Part shown: positions 57,315-64,000 of the stretch, in pieces
How positions within the stretch are numbered: the stretch's first letter is position 1
Layout of the letters: the number at the start of each line of letters is the position of its first letter
Source of the DNA: Excoecaria cochinchinensis
Taxonomy: Eukaryota > Streptophyta > Magnoliopsida > Malpighiales > Euphorbiaceae
Reading direction: 5' to 3'
NCBI GenBank assembly: GCA_947683425.1
Contig: CANTUQ010000160.1
Coordinates: 186,001 to 250,000, forward strand
Length of the DNA: 64,000 bases
Notes under the pieces: model-generated
Database searches by the model: none
What the model saw: the letters and a program-made list of their open reading frames with translations, nothing else
What the model was told of the DNA's origin: nothing
Translations under genes and position numbers: made by a program

Positions 57315-59147
57315 CCGGTCAAACCGCTTATTCTGTATCTGGCAGTAGAGGACAGTTCAGTGGGCGCCATGATGGCTTAAGAGGATGAATTTGGGGTGGA
57401 TTTTGCAATTTATTACCTCAGCAAGAAGTTCTTGGCGTATGAGATAAAATATGCTGAAGTAGAAAAGATCTGCCTCGCAGTAATTTGGGCATCAAAGAAA
57501 CTGAGACATTACTTCCACTCATACAAAGTTCAAGCAGTGGCCAAGCAGAATCCGTTAAGATATTTGCAGGAAGCACCGTCCTTGCTTGGAAAGATGGGGA
57601 GATGGCTGCTCTTGCTACAAGAGTTTGATGTGCAATACATCACCCGCAAGACTATTAAAGGGCGAGCCGTAGCCGAATTTCTTGCTGAACATCCCATTCA
57701 AGGAGACACCCCCGAGTTCACCTTTCCTGATGAAAGCATAGTCGCGATTTCTGTCCAAGGATGGCAGTTACACTTTGACGGGGCAGTGAATAACAGGGGA
57801 GCCGGGGTTGGAATCATCTTGACAACCCCAGATAATGAAAAACTTCCCCTTGCTAAGAAGCTGAGGTACAAAGCAACGAACAATGAAGCCGAATATGAAG
57901 CTTGCGCTTTCGAGCTAGAGGCGTTAGCTGCATTGGGGGCAAGGAATATAGAGGTCTTTGGTGACTTGTCCTTGGTAATCAACCAGATCCGAGGTGAGTG
58001 CGCAGTAAAAGAAGAACGACTGGTCCCTTACGTTGAATATTTGAAAGGGATGTGTGGGCAGTTCGAGACTTGCACTTTCCACTTTGTGCCCAGAGATGAA
58101 AATCGTCTGGCTGATGCGTTGGCAACCTTAGTGTCAATGTGGGATAACCCTGAAGGAGTGGCTATAAAGCCGGTGCTGATTTTGAGCTCTGATAAGCCTA
58201 GTTTTGAAACCGAGCCTGTAATGGAAGTAGAGGCGTCAGATGGGAAGCCATGGTACTTTGATATCATGAATTACTTGGAAAACAATAAATTCCCAGAAAA
58301 AGCCACTGAAAAAGACCAGAGGATAATACGTAAGCTATCTACTCAGTTCATATCCTTAGAAGGGGTATTATACAAAAGACGGTCGGATGGGATTCAGCTC
58401 AGGTGCTTGAATGAAAGAGAAGCCCGCAAGGTGATGGAGGAAACCCATGCAGGTGTCTGTGGGGCCCACATGAATGGTTTGACCTTGGCCAAGAAGATTA
58501 TGAGACAAGGCTTTTATTGGCTTACGATGGGCAACGATTGCTCAAGATATGTCAAACAATGCCAGTTGTGCCAACAATACGCAGACCTGAGACACCTGCC
58601 AGTATCAGAGTTACATAACCTGACATCACCTTGGCCTTTTGCTGCTTGGGGGATAGATATCATTGGAGAGATTCGCCCTACGGCATCCAATGGGCACATA
58701 TACATCATAGTCCCGATCGACTATTTCACCCAATGGGTAGAGGCGGAATCCTTCAAGAAAATTGACGCAAGGGACATGGCAAAGTTCATAGAGAGAAATC
58801 TGATCTGCAGATATGGCCTCCCTCATCACATAGTGTCTGATAATGGGGTGCAGTTCATGGGAGAAACCAGAAAGCTTCTCGAGAAGTATGGTGTCGAGCA
58901 TCATAAATCCTCTCCCTACCGACCGCAAGCGAATGGAGCAGTAGAGGCCGCAAATAAGAATATGAAGAAGATCCTGTCCAAGATGGTCCAAACCTACAAA
59001 GACTGGGCTGAAAAGTTACCCTTTGCCCTGTGGGGATACAGAACGACGGTAAGGACGTCTACAGGCGCTACACCATTTTCCCTGGTATACGAAATAGAAG
59101 CAGTGTTGCCAGTAGAGATAGAGCTTAAATCACTAAGGGTAATCATT
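57315..59147 (+). pseudogene. RNase H, archaeal-type RNase H and integrase, Tat element 2
   Basis: One stop (TAA 57378-57380), then an open 584-codon frame. First RNase H remnant: FAIYYLSKKFLAYEIKYAEV. Second RNase H: LHFDGAVNNRGAGVGIIL (Asp codon 57777), NNEAEYEACAF, ENRLADALATL. Integrase: HHCC region (HAGVCGAH, CQLCQQ, 58446-58577), then DDE at Asp 58656, Asp 58839 and Glu 58944. Homology to element 1 ends after SLRVII; the C-terminal domain is missing. Confidence 0.93.
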
Positions 59148-60380
59148 TGACAATGAGTACAATAATAGTATTAATTAAGTGAAATGTTTGAAGAATAAAT
59201 CAGAAATTTATTATGAAGAGATAATTAAGGGGCCATAGTGAATTAATAAAATTGATGGTGTGTTTTTCTAAGTAATAATACAAAAAGAGTTTAAATAGAA
59301 GTAATGGGAAATATTAAATGAAAATTTAAAGATGATAGATTTTAGTGTAAGTAATAAGAAAGTGATAAAATGAAAGGAATTTATAGATCCGTTATAATGA
59401 TAATTGTATAAGTGGTTAGAATTTAAATGGAAGGTATGTGTTAATAATGAGACTGTAAGTATGAAGACAATGTCAGTAAATATAGAAACAACATTAATTA
59501 AGAAATAAATAAGAAAATAGTGATCGAATAATCAGCATTCAAGTAACCCGGTGACTAAATTGTATTGTATTCATTCAGTGACAAAAATAACTCATAAATA
59601 ATTAACAATAAATAACTTAACGAAAGATTTAATGCAGTGGAAAATATGAATGTAAAGAATTAGTGTAATGCAAGAAAGTAAAGGAAATGCTAAAAAATAA
59701 AATAATAAAGCAAGTCATAATAGTAAGTTAGTGCTACGAATATTGAAAAAATGACAATTTTGATAAGCAACTACAAGAGATCAAATGATAAGTGACTAAA
59801 TTAAGAACGTAATAATTCAATATCGTAGGAGTTAATAGTGAAAGTGACAGTGCTAGTGAAAGTAATAGTGATAATTGATAACAGTATATAAAATGCTTAT
59901 TGGGAGTATAGTGGTAATGAGAAAAATAAAGATAACAAACACCGTGAAAGTGTATAATAATCATTCAAAGGTCACAGAAATTAATATTCCTATAAATCAA
60001 ATAAAGTGAAAAGAATCAGTGTGTGAATGCATGTATTATAGTGTGGAAAATTTAGGATATGTATCCACCACTGGGCATTTTAATGCTCAACGCGTAAGTG
60101 TTAATGTGCGCAGGTTAAGATAGTAGAGGTTAATGCAGCCGAAGATGTAGTATCGACTGGATGAAGATATTGGCAGCAAGAATCGATGTTTGGCATGGCA
60201 TGTATACGACCGCGGGAAATAGATACAGGGTATATGGTATTGTTCTGTTTTAGTATGTGTATGTTTGTGTTTGTTATAAAAAAAAAATTCTACAGAATCT
60301 ATCGAGTGCATTGTAGTGTCTGTCAGTGCAATGTTGTGACATCCGATATCCGTACCATTTACGGGTATAAGGGTGTTATA
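59148..60380 (+). repeat. 5'-truncated LTR fragment of the D/E family
   Basis: It ends GGGTATAAGGGTGTTATA, with a hairpin at 60071-60090 and GGCATGGCATGTATACGA near 60193, matching the reverse of 39010-39150 in solo LTR D. 59150-60060 is AT-rich and noncoding. The last base triplet ATA instead of ACA suggests a C-to-T change. Confidence 0.75.
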
Positions 60381-61299
60381 ATTAATATAACAACATTTAT
60401 TACAATAATGTTCTGATCAATTGCTAATACAAAATGATTACATATCCAAAAATATACAAGCGGAAGCTTATAAAATTACCGATACAATGAGAGTTCTATT
60501 ACAAAAGAATTATCAACAGACTATAAAAATAAGCCCTAACACTAATCCCTCTGTGTTGGCTTGACTGGCGGCGACTCTCACAAAGCAAAAACGCCTTCCG
60601 TACCTGCACGGATAAAACACCGTGCTAAGCGATAACGCTTAGTGGGGAAACACACAACAAAAGAGTGGACGGCCATTCACCATGGTCACCAAGGCAAAAC
60701 ACATACACTATGACATACGCGAATAATCGTATCACATATATAATCATGCTTGGGTTACATTTATAAATATAACATTCGGAAGCTCATATACACATTCATA
60801 TACCTATAATCTGATGGCTCATACTTGTTATCATACTCATTCGGATATCTCATTCATATAATTATATCAAAATAAACAAAGCGAAACATAACACCTGTTG
60901 ACTCATAATAGTGGATAATGAGTAAATAATGATGGTACCTTGTGGGTACGAATCGAACAGTGACGGTACCTTACGCGTACGAATTGAAAATCATTTTATT
61001 TGATCACATTCAAAACATTTTACAGAGGGGACCTTAAACAAGATCCAAAACTTTTCAGGGATGGCGAGGATCCAAACGGGGACCTGATCGGGATCCAAAT
61101 GAAACGGAGGGCTGCAGCTAAGAGACTCTATTAGGCATGCCTAACTATCCACTAGGCTGACTCTTACAGGTCATGCATAAACCATCAAATGGTATTCATA
61201 TAATTCATAAAGAAATCCATCCATAATTCTAGAAGCATCACAAATTCGAAAATTAAACATCGAGAGTGCAAAAGAAAACTCAATCGAACCCCCAGGAAG

Positions 61300-61735
61300 T
61301 GTCATGCTCGCGATAATTGTCGCACTCGTGACAGAGGCGAACTTGCCCAAATCACGATCGCGGCAATCTTCACGATCTCGTGGAGAAATGCACACACCTC
61401 ACTATCGTGCTTGAGATAGTCGTCGCGCTCGCGATAGTGAGCTGCCGCCCGATCCGTCGCGCTCGCGCTTAAGAGCTCGCTCGCGACAGAGCATCGCCCA
61501 AATCAGATTTACAGCCGAGCGCTCTGTCGCACTCGCGACAGAGGCTCTATTGCTTGGCTCGGCATCCAGGCAAGCCGCTCGGCAGATGCATGCTCGCTCG
61601 ATAGCCGAGTGCTCTATCGCGCTCGCGATAGAGGCTTTGCTGCTCCGCTCGACAAAGAGCTTGGACGCGTGCGAGAGATGCTTTCACCGGGCTCTGTCGC
61701 AAGCTCGCGACAGAGTCGTGATTTCCAGCTCTTGC
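61300..61735. repeat. GTCGCGA palindrome cluster, minus-strand LTR fragment
   Basis: It includes TATCGCGCTCGCGATA (61615-61630), TCTGTCGCACTCGCGACAGA (61522-61541) and TGTCGCAAGCTCGCGACA (61695-61712). Unit sequence is similar to the full Tekay LTR but number and order differ. Confidence 0.88.
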
Positions 61736-62141
61736 ACGGGAAAATCTGCAGAAAACTCACTTCCACAACACCCAAACCTTCAATCTCCACTCCAACTCAA
61801 CCCAAACATCAACTTACCTCAAATCTAACAACCCAAACATCATCAACAACATAAAATGCAATATTTATGCCAAGAATTCCAATTAAATCATGCCAAGAAC
61901 AACATCAATTTACAAAATTAAAATCTCAGCAATATTCACTCATCAACTCAATTAAATGCACAATTGGGTTCAATAACCCACAATCAAGGCTTCATGAATC
62001 ATCTAAATCAAAACCCATAACATATAAACCATTATAGACATCACGACACATCAGATTTTCCAGAAATTCAACCAAACATGCAAAACCCATAAAATGCATT
62101 AAACACAGTAACTCCCAAACCTGAAACTCCTAAGCTCCAAT

Positions 62142-62201
62142 TCACTTGGTGCCACTTTCTCCCGCCTTCTCCTTGCATTTAAGATCGCGTGGAGGCTCAA
62201 C
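62142..62201 (-). CDS. Conserved LTR peptide tract, minus-strand LTR fragment
   Basis: Read on the minus strand it gives VEPPRDLKCKEKAGESGTK then TGA. Length, frame and stop position match solo LTR A exactly. Changes P/L and G/C look like decay; Arg, Glu, Ala and Gly codons again differ silently. Preceded by a T-rich tract and GTTGTTAG (acceptor), with donor GGTAAG near 62330. Confidence 0.45.
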   Translation of the reverse strand, partial: VEPPRDLKCKEKAGESGTK

Positions 62202-62500
62202 TAACAACCAAACTGATAAATCACACAAACAACAACTCTAGGTCAAAAACCCAAACCAGAAACGTGAAGAAGATGAAGAACAAGATGAAGAAGAAATAAA
62301 AGAGATGATGAAAATGCAGAAAACTTACCAATTGAGGGTTGAAGAGTGATCAATTCCCACCACAAACACTTGAATCCAAGCATAGGGCACAACTTGGGAA
62401 GAGAAGAGGAAGAAGAGAGGTGTGTGCATCACACACACACTAAGCCTTCCTCACTAAAACACACCCTACAATGATGTGAGCAAACACAAATCTTTTCCAA

Positions 62501-63298
62501 GATGTTCTCAGTCTCTCCGGAGCATTAAGTTATTTTCAAAAAATGCCCCAAATCCCTTCAATCCAAGGTGATCCAAGAGATGGGTTTAGCTCAATATTGT
62601 TAGGCACTATCCAGAAAAGCAAGCCTATTCATGCATGCCATGCCGGGGACAATCAAGTAACTTTCTCGATCATAAGAGGCACGTTCACACACATCACACA
62701 AAGTGTATAAAATCCAAATTCAAATGTACAAAGAATGCAAACTCTACAACAAAAACAAAAAAAAAAAAACAAATCAAAAAACAAATGAGCAAAATAAAAT
62801 AAAAAAAGGAAGAAGATATTTTCAAGGCCTTGAAAATTCAAATACATCCAAAATGTAAAAATCCCAAAAATTTACAAGAAAGAAAAGACAAAAACAAAAA
62901 CAAAAACCAAAAATCATGTTAAGAGATGCCAAAGACGTTGAAACTTATCCACCTGCAAGTAAGCAACGAAACTTCCAATCTAATTTTACTCTGAGAAAGA
63001 TCAAATCTATTTTCCTCTCTGGAGGCTCAACATCAAATTCTCTCACCCTCTTAAGAAGTATGCAGGTCTTTTCAACAAGGAGGCTACGTTGGAGATGATA
63101 GAGGAATAGATATTTGGGGAAAAACCAACAGTCCTTCAGGGGGGCACCCGTCTGACATCGGCCCCAACAGGTATATATTGCCACAAGTAAGCATCTCTTT
63201 TATATACCCTGCATATTTGCTTTGCCCTTTATTGTAGGAATAAAAAAAAGGTTTCATGATAAGCACTAGTAAAGACAATGACGAGCTAGTCACCATGC
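62501..63298. other. Unassigned spacer
   Basis: No coding frame, LTR end or known family was recognised. 62745-62910 is an A-rich stretch. It leads into the tandem repeats and may be part of another element. Confidence 0.4.
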
Positions 63299-63315
63299 CG
63301 ACCTAAGGATGGTCG

Positions 63316-63735
63316 ACAGTCAGATATTGTACTAACCGGATGGGGGTTAGCAGATCAAAATATTGTACTAGCCGAATGAGGGTTAACAGATCAGACATTG
63401 TACTAGCCGGATGGGGGTTAGCAGATCAGAATATTGCACTAGCCAGATGGGGGTTAAATGATTAAAATATTGTACTAGCCGGATGGGGGTTAGCAGATCA
63501 GACATTGTACTAGCCAGATGGGGGTTAGCAGCACAGAATATTGTACTAGCCGGATGGGGGTTAGCAGATCAGACATTGTACTAGCCGGATGGGGGTTAGC
63601 AGATCAAATATCATATTATCCGGATGGTGGTTAGCAAATCAGAGATTGTACTGGCCGGATGGTGATTAGCAGATCAAATATTGTATTAGCCGGATGGTGG
63701 TTAGCAGATCAGAGATTGTACTTGCCGGATGGTTG
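63316..63735 (+). repeat. 35/36-bp tandem repeat, about 12 copies
   Basis: The unit core is TGTACTAGCCGGATGGGGGT followed by TAGCAGATCA and a variable end. Ends alternate mostly between AATATT and GACATT (later GAGATT), giving a roughly 71-bp dimer. Sequence decays toward both edges. Confidence 0.95.
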
Positions 63736-64000
63736 TCCGCGAGGACACATATGGTAGAACATATCGCAACAGGGTTGTGGTTAGAGAACACCACATTCCA
63801 CAGTCACCGTGCAAGCCGAGATGAGGCCAGCGGGACAGAATAGCCACCGTGCATGCCGAGATGAGGACAGCGGGGCACACGCGATAGAACAGATCGCAAC
63901 AGGGTTGTGGTTAGAGAACACCGCATCCCACAGTCACCGTGCAAGCCAAGATGAGGCCAGCAGGACAGAAGAGCCACCGTCCATGCCGAGATGAGGACAG
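63736..64000 (+). repeat. 130-bp tandem repeat, two copies to the window edge
   Basis: TTAGAGAACACC recurs at 63781 and 63911 with high similarity along the unit. Each unit contains a ~40-bp internal dimer (CACCGTGCAAGCCGAGATGA at 63805 and CACCGTGCATGCCGAGATGA at 63845). Confidence 0.9.

Larger units (their letters stand above)
50208..59147 (+). mobile_element. Tat/Ogre-type element 2, 3'-truncated
   Basis: Sister copy of element 1 with 5' LTR, primer site, leader, gag, protease, G-patch-like region, RT, both RNase H domains and integrase up to just after the catalytic Glu region. Homology stops at about 59147, where an unrelated LTR fragment begins. The integrase C terminus, any extra ORFs and the 3' LTR are lost, so no TSD can be checked. 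Coding regions are better kept than in element 1. Confidence 0.93.
60381..62500 (-). repeat. Tekay-type LTR fragment, minus orientation
   Basis: Reversed, it shows the family order: CT-rich leader, intron, peptide tract, palindromes, conserved block (61080-61170), GTACC repeats (60935-60985), hairpin (60625-60642). Both LTR ends are lost; the right boundary near 62500 is approximate. Confidence 0.85.

Overview
This window is plant nuclear heterochromatin built almost entirely of nested LTR retrotransposons. It has a Ty1/copia fragment, three Ty3/gypsy elements of the Tat/Ogre type (dual RNase H), one near-complete Tekay/Del-type chromovirus, an Athila-like internal fragment, five solo LTRs bounded by target-site duplications (TSDs), and a satellite-like tandem repeat at the right edge. 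I see no intact host gene, rRNA, tRNA or CRISPR array. The families, the plant-type introns and the tRNA-iMet primer site indicate an angiosperm with a large repeat-rich genome, probably a eudicot; I cannot name the species.

Layout, left to right. A copia pol gene on the minus strand (1-797, resuming at 17502) is split by Tat element 1 (803-17496, TSD CAGAC). The pol of element 1 is itself split by a minus-strand solo LTR (7829-10582, TSD ACCAG). Beyond pol, element 1 carries an antisense intron-containing ORF (13245-14543), a divergent promoter (14600-14830) and a sense intron-containing ORF resembling Athila ORF1 (14850-16447), then a truncated 3' LTR. The same copia gene is hit again at 17570 by Tat element 3. 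The 5' LTR of element 3 contains Tekay-type solo LTR A (18614-24204, TSD TGTGG), which contains solo LTR B (18905-21937, TSD TAGTG). The decayed gag of element 3 is split by the full Tekay element (26655-36644). A truncated minus-strand Tat-type LTR follows (37956-48690), containing solo LTR D (38881-47198, TSD AGTTA), which contains solo LTR E (39846-43629). Next come an Athila-like fragment (48691-50207), 3'-truncated Tat element 2 (50208-59147), two more LTR fragments (59148-62500), an unassigned spacer, and 35-bp and 130-bp tandem repeats to the end.

All coding regions are degenerate. Gag, aspartic protease, reverse transcriptase, RNase H and integrase are readable but broken by stops (many CAG-to-TAG or CGA-to-TGA) and small indels.

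The most interesting signals are not the pol genes. (1) Tekay-type LTRs carry a short peptide-coding tract after an apparent intron, and copies differ almost only at synonymous codon positions. (2) Tat element 1 has a divergent promoter whose two TATA boxes each lie 10-11 nt from a half-site of a palindrome that also sits 11-12 nt upstream of the likely LTR TATA boxes. (3) LTRs of several families carry clusters of palindromes at a comparable position, but the palindrome sequence is replaced from subfamily to subfamily.
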